Shown: in pieces, positions 1 to 6,313 of the stretch
How positions within the stretch are numbered: the first letter of the stretch is position 1
Layout: every line of letters starts with the position of its first letter
Assembly (NCBI GenBank): GCA_035299585.1
Contig: DATGWF010000088.1
Location: 1-10,795, forward strand
Direction: 5' to 3'
DNA from: DATGWF01 sp035299585
GTDB lineage: Bacteria > Actinomycetota > Actinomycetes > Actinomycetales > Microbacteriaceae
Length of the DNA: 10,795 nt
The notes under the pieces: model-generated
Databases searched by the model: none
Seen by the model: only the letters and a program-made list of their open reading frames with translations
Told to the model about the DNA's origin: nothing
Made by a program: the position numbers and the translations under genes

Positions 1-1
1 G

Positions 2-508
2 GTCTCGGATGCCGCCCGAGAACGCTCACTATCGGTCACGAGCGCGTCGAAGACGTTCAACCTTGCCGGACTGAAGTGCGCTCAGATGGTTGCCGCGTCG
101 CCCGCCGGCAAGCGGATTCTCGACGAGTTGCCGCTCGAGGTGGAGTGGCGTGCCGCGCTCTTCGGCGCGATCGCGAACGAGGTCGCGTTCACTCAGGCGG
201 ACGACTGGCTCGCCGCCGTGCTTGAGCGACTCGACGAGAACCGGCGCTTGCTCGGCGAGCTGCTCGCGACGCACCTGCCGCGAGCGCACTATCGACTGCC
301 GGAGGCAAGCTATCTCGCCTGGGTCGATTTGAGTGAATACCCCGCGCTCGGCGAAAACCCCGCCGCGGTGGCGCTCGCAAAGGGCAATGTCGCGTTTGGC
401 ATCGGGCCCGATTTCGGGACCGGCGGCAGCCACCACATTCGGGTGAATTTCGCCTGTCACCCCGACGTCCTCACCGAGGCGGTTGAGCGCCTCGCCAAGC
501 TGGTCTAG
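2..508 (+). CDS. MalY/PatB-type PLP-dependent aminotransferase / C-S lyase, C-terminal part (5' end outside window)
   Basis: The reading frame is open from base 2 to the TAG at 506-508, giving the last 168 residues of a fold-type I PLP enzyme. The motif S-x-S-K-T-F-N-L-A-G-L lies near the left edge; its lysine (bases 50-52) is the expected PLP Schiff-base lysine. This motif is typical of the MalY/PatB branch (cystathionine beta-lyase or related C-S lyase, cytosolic) rather than of AspC-type aminotransferases. Near the C-terminus, H-H-I-R-V-N (Arg at 440-442) matches the conserved arginine that binds the substrate carboxylate. An ATG at 86 lies downstream of the catalytic lysine, so it cannot be the true start. 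The stop codon is immediately followed by the complement of the guaB stop, with no spacer and no terminator hairpin. Substrate cannot be told from this fragment. Confidence 0.88.
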   Translation, partial: VSDAARERSLSVTSASKTFNLAGLKCAQMVAASPAGKRILDELPLEVEWRAALFGAIANEVAFTQADDWLAAVLERLDENRRLLGELLATHLPRAHYRLPEASYLAWVDLSEYPALGENPAAVALAKGNVAFGIGPDFGTGGSHHIRVNFACHPDVLTEAVERLAKLV

Positions 509-2023
509 CTATTTGCGGTAGTTCGGCGCTTCGACCACGATTTGAACGTCGTGCGGGTGCGATTCCTTGAGCCCGGCCGGGGTGATGCGGACGAACTTGC
601 CGAGCGACTTCAGTTCGTCAATCGTGCGGGCACCGACATAGAACATCGACTGCCGCAGTCCCCCCACGAGCTGGTAGGCAACGGCCGATACCGGCCCGCG
701 ATAGGGCACCTGTCCCTCGATGCCCTCGGGGATGAGCTTGTCGTCGCTCGGGACGTCGGCCTGGAAGTAGCGGTCTTTCGAGTAGGAGGTCTTCTTGCCG
801 CGGGTCTGCAGGGCTCCGAGCGAACCCATGCCGCGGTAGCTCTTGAACTGCTTCCCGCCCACGAAGATGAGCTCGCCCGGGCTTTCGTCGGTCCCGGCGA
901 GGAGCGATCCGAGCATGACCGTTGAGGCGCCTGCGACGAGCGCCTTGGCAATGTCGCCCGAGTACTGCAAACCGCCGTCGGCGATGATGGGAACTCCGGT
1001 GCCGCGCGCCGCCAGCGAGGCTTCGTAGACCGCGGTCACCTGCGGCACGCCCACGCCAGCAACGACGCGGGTCGTGCAGATGGAGCCTGGACCGACGCCG
1101 ACCTTGACCGCGTCGACCCCTGCCTCGATGAGCGCCGCGGCGCCCTCGCGAGTGGCCACGTTGCCGCCGATGATGTCAATCCCAGCGAAGGCGGGATCTG
1201 CCTTGAGCTTGGCCACGATGTCGAGTACGCCGCGAGACTGGCCATTGGCGGTGTCCACCACGAGCACGTCCACACCGGCATCGCGGAGTGCACCGGCACG
1301 GTCCCAGGCATCGCCAAAGAAGCCGATGGCCGCCCCGACGCGCAAGCGTCCCTCTTCGTCTTTCGTGGCGAAGGGGTACTTCTCCTGCTTGTCGAAGTCC
1401 TTGACGGTAATGAGACCGGTCAACCGGCCCGCTTCGTCGACGAGGGGCAGTTTCTCAATCTTGTGTTGCGCAAAGATCGCAATGGCCTCGTCCGGCGACA
1501 TCCCCTGTCGACCGGTGATGAGCGGCTGAGCGGTCATCACCTCACGCACCAGGGTGCGGGCCTTTGCGTCCGCCGGAATGAATCGCATGTCGCGGTTCGA
1601 GATGATGCCGACGAGCACTCCGGCCTCGTCGATGACGGGGAGGCCACTCACGCGATACTCGCCGCACAGGGCGTCCACTTCCGCAACCGTCGAATCGGGT
1701 CGGCAGGTCACCGGGTCGGTGATCATGCCCGATTCGTTGCGCTTGACCAGGTCCACTTCCCGGGCCTGCTCGTCGATCGACATGTTGCGGTGCAGAATTC
1801 CGATGCCGCCCTGGCGGGCCATGGCAATGGCCATGCGCTGTTCGGTCACGGTGTCCATCGCGCTCGACAGGAGCGGCACGGCGACCCGGATGTTCCGAGT
1901 CAATTGCGAGCTCGTGTCCGCCTCCGAGGGAATGACGTCGGTGTGACCCGGAAGGAGGAGCACATCGTCGTAGGTGAGACCGGTAAATCCGAACGGATCG
2001 TGGGCACTCTCGGTGTGGCTCAT
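509..2023 (-). CDS. guaB: Inosine-5'-monophosphate dehydrogenase
   Basis: IMP dehydrogenase catalyses the NAD-dependent oxidation of IMP to XMP, the first committed step of GMP synthesis, in the cytosol. The 504-residue protein has the normal full length. It shows the (beta/alpha)8 barrel start T-Y-D-D-V-L-L-L-P (17-25), a pair of CBS domains in the barrel insertion (about 99-218), the NAD/IMP segment G-G-N-V-A-T (286-291), the catalytic loop G-P-G-S-I-C-T-T-R with nucleophile Cys316, the phosphate segment A-D-G-G (348-351), and the mobile-flap Arg418-Tyr419 (D-R-Y-F). The family's D-x-x-H-G-H stretch reads D-T-A-N-G-Q here (257-262), a tolerated variant. The ATG start has a moderate AAAGGG Shine-Dalgarno sequence 4 nt upstream. 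The gene appears monocistronic, divergent from livH and convergent with the MalY-type gene. Confidence 0.97.
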   Translation of the reverse strand: MSHTESAHDPFGFTGLTYDDVLLLPGHTDVIPSEADTSSQLTRNIRVAVPLLSSAMDTVTEQRMAIAMARQGGIGILHRNMSIDEQAREVDLVKRNESGMITDPVTCRPDSTVAEVDALCGEYRVSGLPVIDEAGVLVGIISNRDMRFIPADAKARTLVREVMTAQPLITGRQGMSPDEAIAIFAQHKIEKLPLVDEAGRLTGLITVKDFDKQEKYPFATKDEEGRLRVGAAIGFFGDAWDRAGALRDAGVDVLVVDTANGQSRGVLDIVAKLKADPAFAGIDIIGGNVATREGAAALIEAGVDAVKVGVGPGSICTTRVVAGVGVPQVTAVYEASLAARGTGVPIIADGGLQYSGDIAKALVAGASTVMLGSLLAGTDESPGELIFVGGKQFKSYRGMGSLGALQTRGKKTSYSKDRYFQADVPSDDKLIPEGIEGQVPYRGPVSAVAYQLVGGLRQSMFYVGARTIDELKSLGKFVRITPAGLKESHPHDVQIVVEAPNYRK

Positions 2024-2056
2024 GGTTCCCTTTCCCAGGCGCGGAGCGATGGCTTC

Positions 2057-2106
2057 ATCTTAAGCGACGGAATATGACGAGCTGAACGTCGCGGTTCAGC
2101 TTCGTC
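2057..2106 (-). promoter_or_regulatory. Presumed guaB promoter with inverted repeat over its -35 region
   Basis: On the - strand a TAAGAT -10 box (2062-2057) lies 18 nt from a weak -35 hexamer TTCAGC (2086-2081), which would give a guaB leader of about 27 nt. The -35 hexamer lies inside a perfect 8-bp inverted repeat, AGCTGAAC (2080-2087) and GTTCAGCT (2094-2101), separated by 6 nt. Four further pairs (2076-2079 with 2103-2106) extend it with one bulged base at 2102. The repeat is seen directly; its role as an operator is inference. An alternative -10, CATATT, lies within the same region. Confidence 0.4.
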
Positions 2107-2210
2107 TGCTAAAACGAATGAGGTTTCTGCCCCCATCCCGGGAGCAAAACTGGGCGGTTTCGCAAATAAGTTGCGCTAACCCCCTCTCGACCGGGAGAAT
2201 CAACATCGTT

Positions 2211-2244
2211 TTGCACGTCATGCGCGAAACGCGTACGACATAAT
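2211..2244 (+). promoter_or_regulatory. Presumed promoter of the livHMGF operon with overlapping imperfect palindrome
   Basis: The box CATAAT (2239-2244) matches the TATAAT consensus at five of six positions and would start the transcript near 2251, about 65 nt before livH. Its -35 is poor at the usual spacing. The alternative pair TTGCAC (2211-2216) and TACGAC (2234-2239), 17 nt apart, is also possible. A 23-bp imperfect palindrome (2217-2239: arms GTCATGCGCG and CGCGTACGAC, 8 of 10 symmetric, AAA centre) fills the space between the elements, the usual place for a repressor. The rest of 2107-2315 shows no further convincing element apart from the livH ribosome binding site. Confidence 0.4.
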
Positions 2245-2306
2245 CGGCTCAGAAGGCCAACACTGTCGTCGGCCACGTAAACCGGTGTTGCCCAGGTAAC
2301 ACTCAT

Positions 2307-2312
2307 GGAGGA
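2307..2312 (+). promoter_or_regulatory. Ribosome binding site that fixes the GTG start of livH
   Basis: GGAGGA lies 3-4 nt before the GTG at 2316-2318. The nearby ATG at 2305 is out of frame and reaches a stop after four codons, so GTG is the operon's first start. The spacing is short, but the complementarity to 16S rRNA is strong. Confidence 0.75.
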
Positions 2313-2315
2313 TCT

Positions 2316-3629
2316 GTGACTCACGCACACATCGCGGCGAGGCAAGCACCGGTACGCCGGTTGCTGCTGGCGCTCAGTGCAGCAGTGATTGCCGTCTTCG
2401 CACTCTCGGCGCTGCCGGCCACCGCGGCCCACGCTGCCGAAGAGCCCTGCGACGGCGCATACAAGCTGTCTGGAAACGTCAAGTTCAACAACGAGCCGCT
2501 CGAAGGCGTCAAGATCCACGCTGAGGGCAACGGACAAAAGTGTGACGCGACGACCGACGCCGCAGGCCAGTGGGTCATCATGGTCGCCGAAAAGGGCGAG
2601 TACAAGGTCACCCTCAACCAGGACTCGCTCCCGGAGGGCGTTATCGTCGCCGACGGCCAGGACACCGTTTCCGCCGAGTTCGGACTCACCAAGACCAAGG
2701 CCGTCAACTTCTTCCTCGGTGAGGGCAAGCGCGTCACCCAGGACCTCGGCTCACAGGTGCTCCAGCGCGTCTGGAACGGCCTGAGCTTCGGTCTGCTGCT
2801 CGCGTTGGCCGCCATCGGCGTGTCGCTCATCTTCGGCACGACGGGCCTCAGCAACTTCGCTCACGCCGAAATGATTACCTTCGGTGCGCTCATGTCGCTC
2901 ACCTTTGGCAAGATTCTCGGCCTCAACCTCGGCGTCGCCATCCTGCTCGCGCTCGTCCTCTCGGCCGCGTTCGGTTGGGGACTGGACGCCGGACTATGGA
3001 AGCCGCTGCGCAAGCGCGGCGTCGGCGTCGTGCAGCTCATGATCGTGTCCATCGGCCTGTCGCTCGCACTGCGTTACACCTTCCAGTTCTTCTACGGCGG
3101 TGAAACGCTGCAGCTGCCGGGTGCGACCGACCCGAACGCGGTCACCATCGGCCCGATTCTCACCAGCTGGGTCGCCATCGTCAGCATGGCCGTCTCGGTC
3201 GTCATGCTGTTGGCAACGGCGTTCTTCCTGCTGCGCACCCGCATCGGCAAGGCGACTCGTGCCGTGAGCGACAACCCCGCGCTCGCTTCGGCAAGTGGTA
3301 TCGATGTCGACCGCGTCATCCGCATCGTCTGGGTCATCTCCGGCTTGCTCGCCGGCCTGGCCGGCATCCTGTGGGCCTACTTCCGCCCGGGTGCGAGCTG
3401 GGACATGGGCTTCCAGATTCTGCTCATGGTGTTTGCCGCCGTCACCCTGGGTGGCCTCGGTACCGCGTTCGGCGCGCTCGTCGGATCGCTCATTGTTGGA
3501 CTGTTCACTGAACTCAGCACCCTCGTGCTCCCGAGTGACATGAAGTACGTGGGTGCTCTGCTCATCCTCATCGTCATGCTCCTCGTGCGCCCGCAGGGCA
3601 TCCTGGGTCGCAAAGAGCGGATTGGTTAG
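2316..3629 (+). CDS. livH: Branched-chain amino acid ABC transporter permease LivH with N-terminal secreted beta-sandwich domain
   Basis: This is one of the two membrane subunits of a HAAT-family (TC 3.A.1.4) importer. The protein has 437 residues, against about 290-310 for an ordinary LivH. The extra part comes first: a signal peptide (positive region around R14-R15, hydrophobic core 16-34, likely cleavage after A-T-A-A-H-A near residue 40), then a small domain at about 42-135 with the CnaB/carboxypeptidase-regulatory pattern (L-S-G-N-V, P-L-E-G-V-K-I, T-D-A-A-G-Q-W, G-E-Y-K-V, S-L-P-E-G-V). It holds two cysteines, C45 and C76, that could form a disulfide. The LivH core starts near 146 with about eight membrane segments. 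It includes T-G-L-S-N-F-A-H-A-E-M (176-186), where family members usually have H-G-E, and the cytoplasmic loop contacting the ATPase, R-A-V-S-D-N-P-x-x-A-S-A-S-G-I (315-329). It is the first gene of livHMGF. Substrate specificity is inferred from family only. Confidence 0.93.
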   Translation: MTHAHIAARQAPVRRLLLALSAAVIAVFALSALPATAAHAAEEPCDGAYKLSGNVKFNNEPLEGVKIHAEGNGQKCDATTDAAGQWVIMVAEKGEYKVTLNQDSLPEGVIVADGQDTVSAEFGLTKTKAVNFFLGEGKRVTQDLGSQVLQRVWNGLSFGLLLALAAIGVSLIFGTTGLSNFAHAEMITFGALMSLTFGKILGLNLGVAILLALVLSAAFGWGLDAGLWKPLRKRGVGVVQLMIVSIGLSLALRYTFQFFYGGETLQLPGATDPNAVTIGPILTSWVAIVSMAVSVVMLLATAFFLLRTRIGKATRAVSDNPALASASGIDVDRVIRIVWVISGLLAGLAGILWAYFRPGASWDMGFQILLMVFAAVTLGGLGTAFGALVGSLIVGLFTELSTLVLPSDMKYVGALLILIVMLLVRPQGILGRKERIG

Positions 3630-3637
3630 GACAAGCC

Positions 3638-4618
3638 ATGGATTGGGTTTCCATTTTCAACTCGGGGCTTCAGCAGCTCATCTCCCCGGTGACCGCTGCC
3701 TATGCCATCGCCGCTCTCGGCCTCGCGGTTCACTTCGGCTACACCGGCCTGCTGAACTTCGGTCAAGCCGGCTTCATGCTGCTCGGCGCCTACGGCTACG
3801 CGATCCCCGCCATCATGTGGAACGCTCCGGTCGTCGTGAGCGTGTTGTGCGGCGTGGGCCTCTCGGTCGTATTTGCGCTGCTGCTCGGCATCCCCACGCT
3901 GCGGTTGCGAGCTGACTACCTCGCCATCGTGACCATTGCCGCTGCCGAAATTCTGCGCCTCATCGTCACCTCGACCTCGATGCAGGACATCACCGGTTCG
4001 GCTAACGGCCTCCCCTCATTCCAGGGACCACTGCTTGCCATGAACCCGTTCCCGGACGGACGCTATGGCTTCGGTCCGTTTGTGTTCGACAACCGTGAGT
4101 GGTTCTACCTCACCATCGGCTGGACGGTCGTCGCCCTCCTCGCACTCGTGAACTGGCTGCTTATGCGCAGCCCGTGGGGTCGCGTGCTCAAGGGCATCCG
4201 TGAAGACGAAGACGCAGTGCGCTCGCTCGGCAAGAACGTCTACGCCTACAAGATGCAGAGCCTCATCCTCGGCGGTGTCTACGGCACCCTCGCGGGCATG
4301 CTCTTCGTTCTGCCGTACGCGGTCGTTCCGAGCCGTTTCGTCACCTCGCTGACCTTCTTCACCTGGGCGATTTTGCTCCTCGGTGGAGCGGCCACCATCT
4401 TTGGTCCGATCCTCGGTTCCATCATCTTCTGGGTGGTGCTTGCGTTCTTCAGCACGTTTATGGCGAACGCGTCCGAGTCCGGACTGCTGCCGTTCATGTC
4501 GACGGTTCAGGCCGCGCAGACCTCGTTCATCCTGGTCGGTGTTGTCATCATGTTGCTCGTGATCTTCAGGCCACAGGGCATCCTCGGCAACAAGAAGGAG
4601 ATGTCCTTTGTCAAGTAA
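3638..4618 (+). CDS. livM: Branched-chain amino acid ABC transporter permease LivM
   Basis: This is the second membrane subunit, partner of LivH in the translocation pore. The 326 residues are a normal length for the family. Diagnostic segments are T-G-L-L-N-F-G-Q-A-G-F-M (36-47), the coupling loop G-R-V-L-K-G-I-R-E-D-E-D-A-V-R-S-L-G (181-198), which docks on the ATPases, and G-G-A-A-T-I-F-G-P-I-L-G-S (249-261). It ends with R-P-Q-G-I-L-G, the same tail motif as LivH. About nine or ten hydrophobic segments are visible. The ATG start lies 8 nt after the livH stop, and its AGGA ribosome binding site overlaps that stop codon, so translation is probably coupled. The 3' end overlaps livG by 11 nt. 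Confidence 0.95.
   Translation: MDWVSIFNSGLQQLISPVTAAYAIAALGLAVHFGYTGLLNFGQAGFMLLGAYGYAIPAIMWNAPVVVSVLCGVGLSVVFALLLGIPTLRLRADYLAIVTIAAAEILRLIVTSTSMQDITGSANGLPSFQGPLLAMNPFPDGRYGFGPFVFDNREWFYLTIGWTVVALLALVNWLLMRSPWGRVLKGIREDEDAVRSLGKNVYAYKMQSLILGGVYGTLAGMLFVLPYAVVPSRFVTSLTFFTWAILLLGGAATIFGPILGSIIFWVVLAFFSTFMANASESGLLPFMSTVQAAQTSFILVGVVIMLLVIFRPQGILGNKKEMSFVK
4595..4600 (+). promoter_or_regulatory. Ribosome binding site that fixes the TTG start of livG
   Basis: AAGGAG inside the end of livM lies 7 nt before the TTG at 4608-4610. The ATG directly after it (4601) is in the livM frame, and no in-frame ATG is better placed for livG, so the rare TTG is the likely start. Confidence 0.7.
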
Positions 4619-5522
4619 CGCTGTCCCCTCGTCCAAGCCGGTCAAGACGACCGGCCTCCACATTGGCGACGCCGCGCCGGGCTGCAAGAAGGTCGATCCG
4701 ATCATCATTGCCGACGGCGTCAAGCGCCAGTTTGGTGGCCTCACTGCGGTCGACGTCGAGCACGTCGAGATTCCCCGCAACGCCATCACGGCACTCATCG
4801 GCCCGAACGGTGCAGGAAAGACGACGTTCTTCAACCTGCTCACCGGTTTCGACAAGCCGAACGAAGGCACCTGGTCGTTTAATGGCCAGGATCTTGGTGG
4901 CGTTCCGGCCTACAAGGTGGCTCGCATGGGCCTGGTCCGCACCTTCCAGCTCACCAAATCCCTCGGTCTGCTCACGGTCCTCGACAACATGCGCCTCGGC
5001 GCCCAAAAGCAGAAGGGCGAGAACTTCTTCCGCGCCCTCGTCAAGGGCATCTGGGGCGGCCAAGAGGACGCCAACACGGAGCGTGCCCGCGATTTGCTCA
5101 AGCGCTTCAAGCTCGACGCCAAGGAAGCCGACTTCGCCGCAAGCCTCTCCGGCGGCCAGCGCAAGTTGCTCGAAATGGCCCGCGCGCTCATGAGCGACCC
5201 CACACTGGTCATGCTTGACGAGCCGATGGCGGGTGTCAACCCGGCACTCACACAGTCACTGCTCGACCACATCCTGGACCTCAAGGCGCAGGGCATGACG
5301 GTGCTGTTCGTCGAACACGACATGCACATGGTCCGCCACATTGCCGACTGGGTCATCGTGATGGCCGAAGGCAAGGTTGTCGCCGAGGGTGACCCGCACG
5401 AGGTCATGAAGAACCAAGCCGTGATTGACGCCTACCTCGGTGCCCACCACGACGAAGACCTCGGCTCGACCGAGACCGGCAACGTTGCCGCCATTAAGGA
5501 GCTCATCGATGACGACAAGTAA
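4608..5522 (+). CDS. livG: Branched-chain amino acid ABC transporter ATP-binding protein LivG
   Basis: This is a cytosolic ATPase subunit that, with LivF, powers LivHM. All nucleotide-binding motifs are present: Walker A G-P-N-G-A-G-K-T (65-72), Q-loop Gln114 (R-T-F-Q), signature L-S-G-G-Q (180-184), Walker B L-V-M-L-D-E-P (200-206) with catalytic Glu205, and H-loop His237 (V-E-H-D-M). The Q-loop surroundings (V-R-T-F-Q-x-x-K) and the tail Y-L-G (276-278) are typical of LivG. At 304 residues it is longer than the usual 250-260. There is an N-terminal extension of about 30 residues before I-I-A-D-G-V and an acidic C-terminal tail of about 25. The start is TTG, supported by AAGGAG 7 nt upstream and by overlap with livM. 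The 3' end overlaps livF by 14 nt. Confidence 0.95.
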   Translation: MSSNAVPSSKPVKTTGLHIGDAAPGCKKVDPIIIADGVKRQFGGLTAVDVEHVEIPRNAITALIGPNGAGKTTFFNLLTGFDKPNEGTWSFNGQDLGGVPAYKVARMGLVRTFQLTKSLGLLTVLDNMRLGAQKQKGENFFRALVKGIWGGQEDANTERARDLLKRFKLDAKEADFAASLSGGQRKLLEMARALMSDPTLVMLDEPMAGVNPALTQSLLDHILDLKAQGMTVLFVEHDMHMVRHIADWVIVMAEGKVVAEGDPHEVMKNQAVIDAYLGAHHDEDLGSTETGNVAAIKELIDDDK

Positions 5523-6246
5523 CGCCACCCCGGTCGTAGAGGTACGCAACGTCACCGCCGGCTACTTGCCGGGCGTGAACATCCTGAACAGCGCCTCGCT
5601 GGTCGCCAACGACGGCGAGCTCATCGGCATCATCGGCCCGAATGGTGCCGGTAAGTCGACGCTGCTCAAGTCCATCTTCGGGCTTGTCAAGGTCCGCGAA
5701 GGCGGGATCTTCCTGCAGGGCGAGGAAATCACCAACCTCAAGGCAAACAAGCTCGTCTCGAAGGGTGTGGGCTTCGTTCCGCAGACGAACAATGTCTTCC
5801 CCTCGCTCACGATTCAAGAGAACCTCGAAATGGGCATCTTCCAGAAGCCCAAGGACCTCAAGCACCGGCTCGAGTTCGTCACGAGTATCTTCCCCGATCT
5901 GGGCAAGCGGCTGGCACAGCGCGCCGGAAGCCTGTCGGGTGGTGAGCGTCAGATGGTTGCCATGTCGCGTGCTCTCATGATGGGTCCGCACGTGCTGCTG
6001 CTCGATGAGCCGAGCGCCGGCCTCTCCCCCGTGCGTCAGGACGAAGCGTTCCTGCGAGTCAAGGAAATCAACAAGGCAGGCGTGACCACCATCATGGTCG
6101 AGCAAAACGCTCGTCGCTGCCTCCAGATCTGCGACCGCGGCTACGTTCTCGACCAGGGCAAGGATGCATACGAAGGCCCCGGGCGCGACTTGCTCAACGA
6201 CCCGAAGGTCATTGGCCTCTATTTGGGAACGCTCGGCCAGGACTAA
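5509..6246 (+). CDS. livF: Branched-chain amino acid ABC transporter ATP-binding protein LivF
   Basis: This is the second ATPase subunit of the importer. The 245 residues are normal for LivF. Motifs are Walker A G-P-N-G-A-G-K-S (43-50), Q-loop Gln92 (V-P-Q), signature L-S-G-G-E (142-146), and Walker B V-L-L-L-D-E-P (162-168). The H-loop position is Gln199 (V-E-Q-N-A) instead of His, which is the usual LivF form and separates it from LivG. The start chosen is the ATG at 5509, preceded 7 nt upstream by AAGGAG (5496-5501). An in-frame start at 5425 would add 28 low-complexity residues deep inside livG and is rejected. It is the last gene of the operon and is followed 22 nt later by a strong hairpin terminator. 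Confidence 0.96.
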   Translation: MTTSNATPVVEVRNVTAGYLPGVNILNSASLVANDGELIGIIGPNGAGKSTLLKSIFGLVKVREGGIFLQGEEITNLKANKLVSKGVGFVPQTNNVFPSLTIQENLEMGIFQKPKDLKHRLEFVTSIFPDLGKRLAQRAGSLSGGERQMVAMSRALMMGPHVLLLDEPSAGLSPVRQDEAFLRVKEINKAGVTTIMVEQNARRCLQICDRGYVLDQGKDAYEGPGRDLLNDPKVIGLYLGTLGQD

Positions 6247-6262
6247 GCGAACCGAGCGGCTT

Positions 6263-6305
6263 CACGATGAGGGCCCCTGAGATGTCTCAGGGGCCCTCCG
6301 TCGTG
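6263..6305. terminator. Bidirectional terminator between livF and the convergent solute-binding protein gene
   Basis: There is a perfect 14-bp inverted repeat, GAGGGCCCCTGAGA (6269-6282) and TCTCAGGGGCCCTC (6285-6298), with a 2-nt centre (about a 4-nt loop in practice). A further 5-bp stem (6263-6267 with 6301-6305) extends it across a small internal loop. No T-tract follows on either strand, as is common in high-GC actinobacteria. It lies 22 nt after the livF stop and 15 nt after the stop of the convergent gene, so it serves both. Confidence 0.9.
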
Positions 6306-6313
6306 CTCAGCGG

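Noticed and set aside
2080..2101. LexA/SOS box upstream of guaB
   Set aside because: GAAC and GTTC half-sites are present, but they are separated by 6 bases instead of 4 and the flanks do not fit the actinobacterial consensus.
2109..2537. 142-codon - strand frame across the guaB-livH gap and the start of livH
   Set aside because: It overlaps the promoter, the ribosome binding site and the signal peptide of livH and has no recognisable feature, so it is not supported as a gene.
4016..4870. 284-codon open frame on the - strand across livM/livG
   Set aside because: It crosses the livM-livG junction, is rich in Arg/Glu/His/Asp of antisense type and has no ribosome binding site. livM and livG are unambiguous.
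5425..5508. Extended start for livF
   Set aside because: The extra 28 residues are Thr/Pro/Ser/Arg shadow sequence of livG. The ATG at 5509 has AAGGAG at 7 nt and gives the normal LivF length.
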